DNA from: JBGPJM01 sp041485385
GTDB lineage: Bacteria > Planctomycetota > Phycisphaerae > Phycisphaerales > UBA1924
Assembly: GCA_041485385.1 (NCBI GenBank)
Contig: JBGPJM010000039.1
Coordinates: 1 to 27,753, forward strand
DNA length: 27,753 nucleotides
Direction: 5' to 3'
Each line of letters opens with the position of its first letter. Within the stretch, counting starts at the first letter, position 1. The notes under the pieces were generated by a model. That model was not told the origin of the DNA. It did not search any database and worked only from the letters and a program-made list of their open reading frames with translations. A program made the translations under genes and the position numbers. Positions 1-9,325 of this stretch are shown in pieces.

Positions 1-58
1 GGTCAAATGACGTAAGTGCTTGTGGCGCAAGGAGAAGAAAATTTTGAGGTGTGCGCTT

Positions 59-94
59 TTGCGCGCGCCGGGCGCGCCTGTTCTGCGCGCGCAA
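59..94. repeat. GC-rich inverted repeat
   Basis: TTGCGCGCGC (59-68) is perfectly complementary to GCGCGCGCAA (85-94), with a 16-base loop between. With a two-base bulge the pairing extends into the flanking CGC/GCG. No T-run follows on the + strand, so it is not an obvious terminator. Its role is unknown. Confidence 0.55.
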
Positions 95-464
95 GCGCGC
101 TCCACCGTTTAGGGTGGCTGGTTGCCGCGGTGGCCGCGGGTACACCAGGAGCGATGAGGGAGGGAGGAGGCCTGCGCTGGTGCGCTGCCTCTGCGGGCGG
201 GCGGCGGCGTGGGGTGTGACGGTTGTCGGATGTCCGCCCTGGAGACAAGAGGCGGGCATCTTTCGGGGGTTGCGCACCACGCGCTATCACCTCACCACCT
301 CCGGCCGTCGAGTCATCACCGCCATCATCGCCGCCCAGCAAGCCAGCATCTCCAAGCTCGCCGCCGCTTAAGAAAACGTCGCCGCTCGCGAAGAATCTGA
401 TGGCTAGCAGTGCAGAGAAGCAGAGGCCGCAATCCAAAGTCGCTTATCCAAGTTCGATCCCCCC

Positions 465-514
465 GTCTCCCAGTCCCCAAGTCACCCAGTCTCCACCTCA
501 GTGAGCAGTGAGCA
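465..514. repeat. Degenerate 8-bp tandem array plus GTGAGCA doublet
   Basis: Four consecutive octamers can be read: GTCTCCCA, GTCCCCAA, GTCACCCA and GTCTCCAC (465-496). After four bases, two exact copies of GTGAGCA follow (501-514). The units resemble short tandemly repeated repetitive (STRR) elements known from cyanobacteria, such as CCCCAGT-type heptamers. The likeness is in style only and homology is not implied. Confidence 0.7.
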
Positions 515-625
515 GAAGACCGAGCCCCAGTCCTTAGCACTGTACGTTCTGGCCGCGCGGCTGCAAGAGAATCTGCACCAATGTCCCCAATCTAGCGCGC
601 GCAAACAGGACCTACCCCATCCGAG

Positions 626-660
626 GGATGTCGGATGTGGGATGTCGGATGGCGGATGTG
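626..660. repeat. Five-copy 7-bp tandem array (GGATGKS)
   Basis: Five contiguous heptamers are present: GGATGTC, GGATGTG, GGATGTC, GGATGGC and GGATGTG. Only the last two positions vary. A related GTCGGATGTCC occurs alone near 225. The array lies outside any credible gene. Confidence 0.8.
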
Positions 661-1240
661 AAGGCTCTTCTCCGCGCCCGCAGCGACTCTGCGAGAGCTC
701 CCCTCTTCTCCCCGTCCCCCCTTCCCCCATCCCGCAGTCTTCCCCTCCCGGGTGCCATCAATCGCCGCCCTCGTTCCCCTCTCCGCGCCTCCCTCACATC
801 TGAGGGGGCTGCGGGCTACGTTCTGCAGAGAACTCGTGACCCACAGCTCCCTGACAGCCGGGTCAAGCATTTGGCGATTCAAGAGCACACCATAATCCAG
901 CTGGACCGGCGAGAGTGGGGGCAGGTTTATGCCCTCCGGTCACAAACGACAGCAACGGGGCGTCCAGGCGGGTGGTTGTGGGTGTCCCGACCGGGCTCCG
1001 ATCACCCGGTGGCGGAAACCCCCCAATTTCTGTTCGCCGATCTGCCGGGCTCGGGTAAGCTAGCTAGAGGAAGCAATTTGATAAGGATTCTTGCCGCCGG
1101 GGGCTAGCGACCTGCGAATCTTGCGTTCCTGCACTTGGGCATGAGTCTCATGGACGACCCGAGCCCATGCTGTTTCTTTTCCTCGCCCGCGTAATCTGAA
1201 ATCTGTCGTGACCGGGCGCTTGCACCAGAAAGGGCGCGTT

Positions 1241-4200
1241 ATGCCAACTGCCAAGTTCCGCTCCGAGACATCCACAGCGTTGCCGTGCCGTGCGGGCACC
1301 CGCAGGTCGGTCGGCGGGCACCGAATGCGGCGGTCGCTCCTCCTCCTCTCGGTCGGCGGCGTTCTCGGGCTGGCCCAGGCCGCCGCCGCCCAGTCGCAGG
1401 TCACCGCCAACTGGCTGAACCCGGTTAACGGCAGTTGGGGCAACCCCCCGTTCTGGTCGTCAAACCCGTTCTTCCCGAGCAACAACAACGGCAACCCGAA
1501 TCACGACACGTACCACGTCGTGATGCCCTCCGGCGCCTACACGCTCTCGCTGGACATCTCCAACGTCATCGTCGACAGCATCGACATGAACGGCGGCACG
1601 CTGCTGATCGATCAGCACGCCCTCTCTATCGTCCCCGGCGGCATCATAGACGTCGCGCCCAGCGCCCAGCTCCACCTGTTCTTCGGCACCCTCAACAACG
1701 CCACGATCAACCTGGGCACAGGCGGCACCGGGCTCAGGCTGGAGCGCGACGGCAACACGCTGAGCGGGGTCACGATCAACGGCGACGCCACCTTCACCGA
1801 CAACACGGCCGCGGCGACCATCACCTCAGGGTTGTCCGTCAACGGCACGCTCACATTTCAGAACCGGCTCGGGGGGCTGACGTTTGCCGGGACGGAGACC
1901 GTTACCGGCGGGAACTACTTCTTCGACACCGCGCTCAACCCGACCACGCGGTTCATGTCCGCCGGCGCGGGCGCCAACGTCACGTTTGACCCCAACGTCT
2001 TCGTGCACGGGCGCGACCTCGAGGTCCACGGGCCGACCGGATTGGGCATGCTCGCCAACCAGGGCCGTATCTCCGCCGATATCGCCGGCCAATCCGTTTC
2101 CATCACCGGGCGTTTCACTAACTCGGGAGTCATTGAGGCCATCGGCGGCGGCACGCTCAACCTCCTGGCCGACAGCCTGAGCAGCGCCGGCACGGTCCGG
2201 GCCGGCCCGGGCTCGACGCTCAATATCGGTGGCCAGGCGTCCTTCGCCGGCGCCTCGTTCGACACGGCCGCCGGGACCGTCAACCTGCGCGGCACGCTCA
2301 ACAACGCGGGCAACACCCTCGCGCTGGGCGCCTCGACCGGCTCGTGGAACATAGACGGCGGAACAATCTCCGGCGGCGCCGTCACCACGGCGCCCGGCAC
2401 CACCCTGAATGCGGGCGCCCCGTCGAACAACCGTCTCCAGGGCGTCAACTTCGACGGGCAGCTCAACGTCGCTTCCTCCGGGCGGATGTTCGTCACCGAC
2501 GGATCGCTGCACGGCGGCGTTTCGCTCGGCGCGGGCGCCTGTTCGACCTCACGGGCAGCTGGAGCGCGTCCTCCGCGATCACGGCCGACAACGCGACGAT
2601 CAACCTCGGCGGCACCTCGCAGCTCCTGCCCGGCTTCGCCATCCAGCGGACCGGCGGCTCGGTGAACCTGACCGGCGCTCTGACCAACGCCGCCGGCACG
2701 CTCAACCTGGACTCCGCCAGCGGGTCATGGAACATGAACGGCGGTTCGATCACCGGCGGCACGCTCCGCCTGCGCGACGGCGCCACGCTCGTCCCGAACG
2801 GCTCGAGCGGCAACCGGCTCGTCTCGATCGCCCTCGACGGCGAGCTGGCGGTCGCGCCCGCCGGAGCGCGCCTTCGCATCACCAGCGGCCTGAGCGCCGG
2901 CACGGTGCGCGTCACCGGCGGCGACGCGGCCCTCGTCTTCGACAACACCCAGGCCCTGGCCGATACCCTCATCGCCTTCGAGGGCACGACGGGGACCAAC
3001 GCCCGCCTCGGCGTCGAGGGGAGCTCGTCCCTCACCATCGGCGCGGGCGCAATCGTTCGGGGCGGTCACGCGACCATCGGCGGCGGCGTCTTCAACACGG
3101 GCTCAAGCACCATCCTGAACCAGGGGCTCATCTCGGCGGATATCGCCGGACAGACCCTGACGATCCAGGGCTCCGCCCTTCAGAACCAGGGTCTTCTCCG
3201 CGCCATCGGCGGTGGATCGCTCATCGCCAGCACTCTTGCGGGCAATGCCGGGAACATCTCGGTCGACGGCGCCGGCACTTCCATGATCCTCGATGGTTCA
3301 TACGCGATCAACTCGCCCGTCAGCGTCACCGGCGGCAGCACGCTCCGGCTCAACGGAGCGTGGAGCAACCCCGGCGGCATCAACCTGACCGATTCCACGC
3401 TCCTCCTCGGCGGCTCGTTCTCGACCGCGCAGCTCGGGACGATCAACCGCACGAACAGCGTGCTCGGTGTCGCCGGAAGCTGGAACAACACCGGCGGGAC
3501 CATCACGATCGATCCCACCACCGGCCCCGTGCGCCTCGCGGGCGGGATCATTACCGGCGGCGTGATCAATACCAGCGGCGGTGTCGCCCTCCAGGCGCAG
3601 GCGGGGACGTCCAGCACGCTCACCGACGTCACGCTGAACGGCGCCCTCTCCCTCCCCGGCGCAACCGTCACCACCACCAACCTCGCCCTCACCGGCACCG
3701 CCGACCTCAGCTCCGGCGCCGTCCTCAATCTCAACGGCTCCTGGTCGAACAACGGCGTCATCAACGTGAACTCGTCCACGCTCAACCTCGGCGGCACCGT
3801 CTCCTTCGCGGGCCTCGGGACTATCAACCGCACGGCGGACAGCGCCGTCAACCTCAGCGGGATCCTCAACGCGTCCGGGCAGACCATCACGATCTCGCCC
3901 ACCAGCCTCCTCACCGGCATCAACGGCGGCACCCTCCGCGTCGGCACGCTAGAGCTTCAGAACAACCCGACGCTGACCATGAACGGCGGGCTCCTGTACC
4001 CGTCCGCGCTCATCGGCTCGGGAACCCTCGTCGTCGGCAACCAAGCGCGGATCCAGCTCGACCCCTCCTTCGGACCGGGGACGATCACGATCGATCCGGG
4101 GGTCACCATCCGCGGCGGGCTGGCATTCCTCGAGAGCTACAACTTCAACACCGGCGAGACGATTCTCAACCGAGGGACCATCAGGGCCGAGGTCTCGGGT

Positions 4201-7200
4201 CAAACCATGTACGTCGGTCCGGGGGGAGGCCTCACCAATGAAGGAACCCTCGCGGCCGTCAGCGGCGCCTTGCTCCAGATCGGCCAGAATATCTACAACA
4301 ACAATCCCCGCACGCCGTGGAGCAGCACCGGCCTCATCGACGCTGCGGGCGGCACCGTCCTGCTCGGCGGCACGATGTCCACCTCCGGCCTCGGAACGAT
4401 CCACCAATCCTCGGGCGGTCAGGCCGCGCTGGTGGGCGACCTGGACAACGCCGGGGCGTCGCTGAACCTCGGACCCGACCTCAACATCTCCTACTTCGGC
4501 GGGCGCGTGCAGGGCGGGACGATCAACATCCCTTTGGGGATGAACCCGTACTTCGCCGGGTGGCTCGCGGGCGTGCAGATCAACGGCGATTTCACCTCCG
4601 GCGGCGGCTGGTTCACCGGCGGCCTCGGGCTCTCCGGCACCGCCCACATCCAGGGCCGTCTCAATGCCGACGGCTCCCAGACCGTCTCGGGTGGCACCGC
4701 CCTGCTCGAGGGTGGGACGCTGGGCACGGTCGGCGGCGATACGCTCACCCTCGCGCCTGGGACCGTCGTCAGGGGACGGGGCTTCCTCGGTACCAAGGAC
4801 AGCTCGTCGTTCAATCCTCAGAACTACCTCGTCAACAACGGGCTGATCTCGGCGGACGTGCCGGGGCAGTCCCTGAACATCTCCTCGCAGAACTTCCTCA
4901 ACAACGGGACGCTGGAGGCCATCAACGGCGCCTCGGTCGGCTTCTTCACCAACTTCGGCCCGGTCAACTGGACCAACGCCGGCATCCTCCGCGTCGCGGG
5001 CGGCGCCACCTTCGACCTCGGCGGCGGTGTCACCTGGGCCAACGGCACGCTGGTGAACGATGGTGGCGTCTTCAACATCACCGGCACCTTGAACAACGCC
5101 GGTTCAACCTTCGCCATCAACTCCGCCAGCGGCAGCATCAACCTCAGGAGCATCGGCCGGATCAACGGCGGCACCGTGACCACCGCCGATGGTGCCCGGC
5201 TTGTCGCCACGGCCGGCAACCCCGTGCTCGCCGGCGTCATCGTCAACGGGGATATCGATGTTATCAGCGCCCCGCTGGGAATTGATACATCCCTCACGCT
5301 CGGCGGCTCCATCCGGGCCAGCGGCGCCGGCGCGAGTGTGGGTTTCACCACGCCCACCGGTCTTCTCAGCGGCGGCACGCTCTCCCTCGCCGGGCCCTCC
5401 GCCGCGAGCCTGCACCGCCTAACCACCATCGCCGGCGGCACCGCGACGCTCGGGCCGGGAACGGTCGTGCGCGGCGGCAACGCCGCCCTCGCCGACGATA
5501 CCAACATCGGCGGCAACGCCTTCCGCAATACGCTGATCAACCAGGGGCGCATCTCCGCCGACGTCGCCGGCCAGACCCTCAGCATCCTCCCGGATAACTT
5601 CACCAACTCCGGCACCGTCGAGGCGGTCGCTGGCGGTACGCTCAACATCGGCGGCACCGGCGCCGGCAGCCCGACCGATCCGGCCGCGCGCACCTGGTCC
5701 AGCACCGGGACCATCCGCGTCGACAACGCCGCGCTCCAGCTCGGCGGGTTCTTTTCTACACCCAGCCTCGCGGGCCTGCAGCGCACCGGCGGCACGGTGC
5801 AGATCCTTGGCGCGCTGGACAACTCCGGCTCCGCGATCACCCTCGACGGCACCGGCGAGTCGTGGCTCATGGGTAGCGGCTTTGTGTCGTTCGGCCAGTT
5901 CGTCGGCAGCCGCATCATGGGGGGGACGGTCAACCTGCTCAACGGCGCCAACATCGACGCGGGCGTGGGCGGGGGCGGCGGGACCTTCCAGGGTGTGACC
6001 CTCAACGGTGATCTCACCTGCAACGGCGGGCTATTGATGCTGGACAACACCACCGTCAACGGCACCGTGACCATCGCCGGCGCCAATGCCGGGCTGCGCG
6101 TGGGGGCGGCCGCGCCGGGCCCCGCGACGCTCTCCACCGGCACGTACGTCCTTCAGGGCACCGTGGCGCCCGCGCGGTTTGTCGGCATCACCGGCGACGA
6201 CCTCACCATCGGGCCCGGCGTGACCATCCGGGGCGGGCAGGGGACGATCACGCGCAGCGGGAGCGGGACGAGCACGCTCCTCAACCAGGGCCTCATCTCG
6301 GCCGATGTCGCGGGGCAGCAGATCCGGGTCGACACCATCGGCACGTTCACCAACAGCGGGACGCTGGAGGCGATCAACGGCGGGACGCTGGCCATCGGCG
6401 GCGAGATCGTCAACACCGGCGCCATCCGGGCCACCGGCGGCACGGTCGAGCTCTTCGGCCGGTACTCCTCCGACCTTGTCGAGTCCATCCAGCGGTCCAG
6501 CGCGACCATCAACCTCGGCGGGTATCTCGAGAACACCGACCGCGTCCTCGATATGGACGGCGCGACCGCGTGGCGGTTCATCAACCGCTTCACGCTCAAG
6601 GGCGGCACGGTCAACCTCCCGGCGGGCACCTCGGTGGGCATCGGCGGCGGCATCGCCGCCCTCGACGGCATCACGTTCGACAACGTCGCCTTCAACGGGG
6701 ACCTCCACACCCTGCCGACCCAGACCCGTGTCGACATCCTGCACAATCTCGCGCTCAACGGCACGTTCTCGCTGGCCGCGCCCTCCTCGACGCTGACGTT
6801 CGCCGGCGACCAGACGTTCGCCACCGGGACGATCTTCTTCGACCCCGCCACCGGCACCGGCGAGCGGGTGCTGGCGACGCGCGGGCTGGGCCCCGGGGGG
6901 CAGGGGGACACGGTGCTCACGATCGGGCAGGACGCCACGGTCCGCGGGGGCAACGGGCGGATCCGCACCGGCGCGATCGCCGGCGGCAATGAGGGGACCG
7001 TGATCAACCAGGGCCTCGTCTCCGCCGATCTTTCCGGCCAGACGATCACCATCGAGTCGCGCCGCTTCGTCAACCAGGGAACGACCCAGGCCATCAACGG
7101 CGGCATCCTCACGTTTGAGGGTCCGCCTCCGATCTCGCCGATCGACTGGCCCGTGCTCGACAACGCGGGCAGGCTGAACGTCGGCCCCGGCAGCACGCTG

Positions 7201-7557
7201 GCCACCGGCATCCTCGTCCACGAGCCGGGCGCCTCGATCGCCCTCCGCCTCGCGGGCGCCGAGTCCTGGGGCGACTACGGGCGGCTCGCGGCCGAGATCA
7301 TGCAGCTCTCCGGCGATCTCACCGTCGAGCTTGTCGCGCCCTATGAACCCATGTTCGGCGACAGCTTCGATCTGATGGACTTCGCGGTTCTCGAGGGGGA
7401 GTTCGTCTCTCTCCGGCTGCCGGAGCTTGGGGGCGATCTCGTCTGGAACACGGGCGCGCTCTACACCACCGGCATCGTCACAGTCGTGCCCGAGCCCGCC
7501 ACCCTCGCCCTGCTGGGGCTGGGGATCGGCCTGATCTCTCGAAGGAGGCGGTCATGA
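1241..7557 (+). CDS. Giant exported beta-strand repeat protein with PEP-CTERM signal, apparent -1 frameshift
   Basis: This is a predicted secreted, surface-associated repeat protein of about 2,105 residues if read through the break. ATG 1241 follows AAAGGG at suitable spacing. ATG 1325 gives a more ordinary signal peptide (MRRSLLLLSVGG...AAAAQ) of a ~2,077-residue protein. The body is Gly/Asn/Thr-rich, short-stranded and likely a beta-helix or solenoid. Seven copies of a motif like 'LINQGxISADVAGQTLxI...FTNSGTLEAINGGTL' recur, usually preceded by 'LTIGPGTVVRGG'. They alternate with 'GSWNxxGGxITGGT' segments. The C-terminus is VPEPATLALLGLG plus a hydrophobic stretch and RRRR: a PEP-CTERM tag, which in known systems is processed by exosortase. 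The frame changes by -1 near 2521-2550. Before it the protein reads '...LHGGVSLGAGA' and after it 'LFDLTGSW...', and both flanks carry the repeat pattern. One G added to GGG at 2533-2535 repairs the gene. The function is not recognised; matrix or adhesion roles are possible. Confidence 0.85.
2051..7120 (+). repeat. Seven-copy protein-level repeat (NQGxISADxAGQ module)
   Basis: The conserved motif begins near 2051, 3112, 4162, 4828, 5532, 6277 and 7000, each copy covering about 120 bases. The last four intervals are about 666-745 bases and the first two about 1,050-1,060. This suggests a super-repeat of roughly 220-250 residues with longer early units. The copies are diverged at DNA level, so they look like old duplications and not a recent expansion. 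Confidence 0.8.
7486..7554 (+). other. PEP-CTERM sorting signal
   Basis: These bases encode VPEPATLALLGLG, then a short hydrophobic run and an RRRR cluster directly before the stop. That is the classic tripartite PEP-CTERM layout: a PEP motif, a transmembrane-like stretch and basic residues. In known systems exosortase cleaves and sorts such proteins. No exosortase gene is in this window. Confidence 0.9.
7542..7548 (+). promoter_or_regulatory. Shine-Dalgarno AAGGAGG for the downstream coupled gene
   Basis: A perfect AAGGAGG lies five bases before ATG 7554, inside the last codons of the repeat-protein gene. The start overlaps the upstream stop as ATGA. This fixes the start of the second gene and indicates translational coupling. 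Confidence 0.85.
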
Positions 7558-8666
7558 GTTCTCAACGCACACGAAGCGCGGCGCCGGGGATGCTCCGGGC
7601 CATGATGGCGCTCGCGCTCTTCCCGGCGCTGGCCCTCGCAACGCCGCGCGAGACCCAGGTCTTCACCAACGTGATCTCCAACGGTCTGCTCAACAGCTCG
7701 GCCAACACCGTCGTCACGCGCACGCTCGCCGGCGGCTACACGCTTGGCCGCCTCGATCTGTCCGGGACACTTACGTCCCTGACAGCCAATACCTGGCTTA
7801 TCGACTCGCGCCTGCTTGTTACCGCCCCCAACGGCGCAACGATCGTCTTCCAGCCCTTCACCAGCGGGACCACCTACACCTCGCAACCGTTCAGCCGGTC
7901 GCTCTTCTTCGCCGGCGTCACGAGCACCACCGGTCAGTGGACGTTCCGGTTCTTCGAGCTGGTCGACAACGGCGGCGTCGCCGTACCCGATGCACGTTGG
8001 AACCTCACCATCGTCTTCACGGACGACCCGCCCGTGCCGCCCGCCTCCACCGACCTGGGGACCCTCTCGCCCCCCGGTGTGACGCTAAGCGCTGTTCCGC
8101 TCGCGGCCTCTCAGATCCGCTGGTACCGCTTCACCCTCGCCGGACCCATCCGTCCCAGCCTCGGCACCTTCCTCGACGTCGACACGATCGGCTCCATTTT
8201 CGGCAGCGGCGCCGATGCCACCAACGACACCGAGGTCGCGCTGTACAACTCCACCGGCGTGCTCATCGCCACCGACGATGATTCCGGCCCCTCCCTCTCC
8301 AGCCAGCTCACGTTCGGCTCCGCGGGCAGGCCCGCCAGCGGCGACGGCCTGCCCTACGACGGGCGCGACGGCAGCCTTCCGGCCGGTCAGTACTACCTCG
8401 CCGTCGGCGCCTACGACATGGTCGTCGGGCCACTGTACTGGTCCGTTTCCTCGACCAGCTCTCTCAGCGGCACGATCAACCTCCACCTCGGCACAGGTCA
8501 GGTCCCCTGCCCGGCCGATTGGAACGGCTCCGGCGTCCTCAACAGCCAGGATTTCTTCGACTTCCTCAACGCCTTCTTCGCTGGGTCCGCTGACTACAAC
8601 GGCGATAGCCTCACCAACTCGCAGGATTTCTTCGACTTCCTCAACGCGTTCTTCGCGGGTTGCTGA
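7554..8666 (+). CDS. Exported PPC-like protein with Gly-Cys type dockerin tail
   Basis: This 370-residue predicted secreted protein has a signal peptide of about 30 residues ending near ALALA. Residues ~35-160 form a beta-rich domain with motifs such as LLVTAPNGATIVFQ and TGQWTFRFFEL, loosely like a proprotein-convertase P domain. Residues ~165-315 resemble bacterial pre-peptidase C-terminal domains ('NDTEVALYNSTGVLIATDDD', 'LPAGQYYLAVGAY'). The last ~50 residues are a duplicated EF-hand/dockerin-like unit ending in Gly-Cys, a tail I associate with Phycisphaerae exported proteins. No protease or other catalytic motif was seen, so it is more likely structural or binding. The start overlaps the upstream stop (ATGA) behind a perfect ribosome site, so it is probably co-translated with the PEP-CTERM protein. 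The product is unnamed but the gene is certain. Confidence 0.9.
   Translation: MSSQRTRSAAPGMLRAMMALALFPALALATPRETQVFTNVISNGLLNSSANTVVTRTLAGGYTLGRLDLSGTLTSLTANTWLIDSRLLVTAPNGATIVFQPFTSGTTYTSQPFSRSLFFAGVTSTTGQWTFRFFELVDNGGVAVPDARWNLTIVFTDDPPVPPASTDLGTLSPPGVTLSAVPLAASQIRWYRFTLAGPIRPSLGTFLDVDTIGSIFGSGADATNDTEVALYNSTGVLIATDDDSGPSLSSQLTFGSAGRPASGDGLPYDGRDGSLPAGQYYLAVGAYDMVVGPLYWSVSSTSSLSGTINLHLGTGQVPCPADWNGSGVLNSQDFFDFLNAFFAGSADYNGDSLTNSQDFFDFLNAFFAGC
8511..8663 (+). repeat. Tandem dockerin-like tail repeat
   Basis: Two units are encoded, ADWNGSGVLNSQDFFDFLNA and a second starting ADYNGDSLTNSQDFFDFLNA, each followed by FFAG. The Asp/Asn-rich spacing fits calcium-binding EF-hand-like loops as in dockerins. 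The two DNA copies are nearly identical over the CAGGATTTCTTCGACTTCC core (near 8547 and 8621). The tail ends in Gly-Cys directly before the stop. Confidence 0.85.
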
Positions 8667-8720
8667 ACTCGTCTTCGTCCCTGGGCAGGTGGCGGGACGG
8701 CGGGGGCGTAGAGTTTCTTC

Positions 8721-9262
8721 ATGCGCCCGGGTTGTGCGCGGTCCTGTCTCGGCGGCACGCTGCTGGGCCTCTCCGCGGCGTCGCTGGCGCTTCTTGTGTA
8801 CTCGGGGCGCTGGAGCTCACGCTTCGCATGCCCGGTGATCGCTGCCGCATCGCCCTGGGCTCGGAATACTGCGGCGGCGGCGTCCTTTCCCTCGACGCCA
8901 TCCGCGACCCCACTGTCACGTTCATGCTCGGCTTCCGCGCCGGCCAGCCCCGCCAGAGATCTTGGGGCCTGGAGTGGCGCCTGGCCCCCATGCGGATCAA
9001 CCCGGCCATGGTCGATCCCGGCGGGCTGGGGTCGCACGAGCTGCCCGGGGTGGCGTGGATCAACGACGCCAAGGCGGTGCGATCTGGCGCGATGATCTTC
9101 TGGCCGGTGCCGGTGCTGCTGGCGATTCCGGGCGTCGTGCTGTGGCGGCGCGGGCGCCGGGCCGCGGCGCGGGCGCGGCGGAATTTCTGCGCTGGTTGCG
9201 GGTACGACCTGAGCGCGACGCCCGTGGGGCGGCCGTGCCCGGAGTGCGGGCGGGGACGCTGA
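8721..9262 (+). CDS. Small membrane protein with C-terminal zinc ribbon, apparent -1 frameshift
   Basis: The protein has about 180 residues if read through a frame change. ATG 8721 opens a frame with an N-terminal membrane segment (GTLLGLSAASLALLVYSG). The family-like remainder lies one frame back: strand-rich residues including IALGSEYCGGG, then a second hydrophobic segment near 9091-9141 (MIFWPVPVLLAIPGVVLW), a basic stretch, and a ribbon with CAGCGYDL and CPECG. Small planctomycete proteins with two membrane segments and a CxxCGYDL...CPECG tail are a familiar type of unknown function. The break lies around 8800-8830, and adding a G to GGGG at 8804-8807 joins the frames as VYSGALELTLR. Without the join, translation could start only at ATG 8828 and would lose the first membrane segment. 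The ribosome site before 8721 is weak. The gene is likely real; the N-terminal half is less sure. Confidence 0.6.
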
Positions 9263-9325
9263 GGCTTGCAGGAGGGATCGCGGCGGATGTGGAGGGGCTG
9301 AGCCGGGGCCGACGGGCGGCGCGGG

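Larger units (their letters stand above)
1..1240. other. Gene-poor region with short tandem repeats
   Basis: I see no convincing gene here. The open frames are short, overlap on both strands and read as Pro/Ser/Arg-rich low complexity. The stretch holds a GC-rich inverted repeat at 59-94, an 8-bp array at 465-496 followed by a doubled GTGAGCA, and a 7-bp array at 626-660. The rest, about 800-1200, is unremarkable and probably contains the promoter of the large gene that follows, but no confident -35/-10 pair was found. Confidence 0.6.

Noticed and set aside
3..437. 144-residue minus-strand frame at the left edge
   Set aside because: Low-complexity Gly/Asp and Arg/Pro stretches, no ribosome site, no recognisable domain; not supported as a gene.
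628..1107. 159-residue plus-strand frame
   Set aside because: It begins within the heptamer array, is Pro/Ser/Arg-rich, and has no domain or ribosome site.
2521..2550. Programmed -1 ribosomal frameshifting in the giant gene
   Set aside because: The direction fits, but no slippery heptamer or clear downstream structure was seen, and two other genes show similar breaks.
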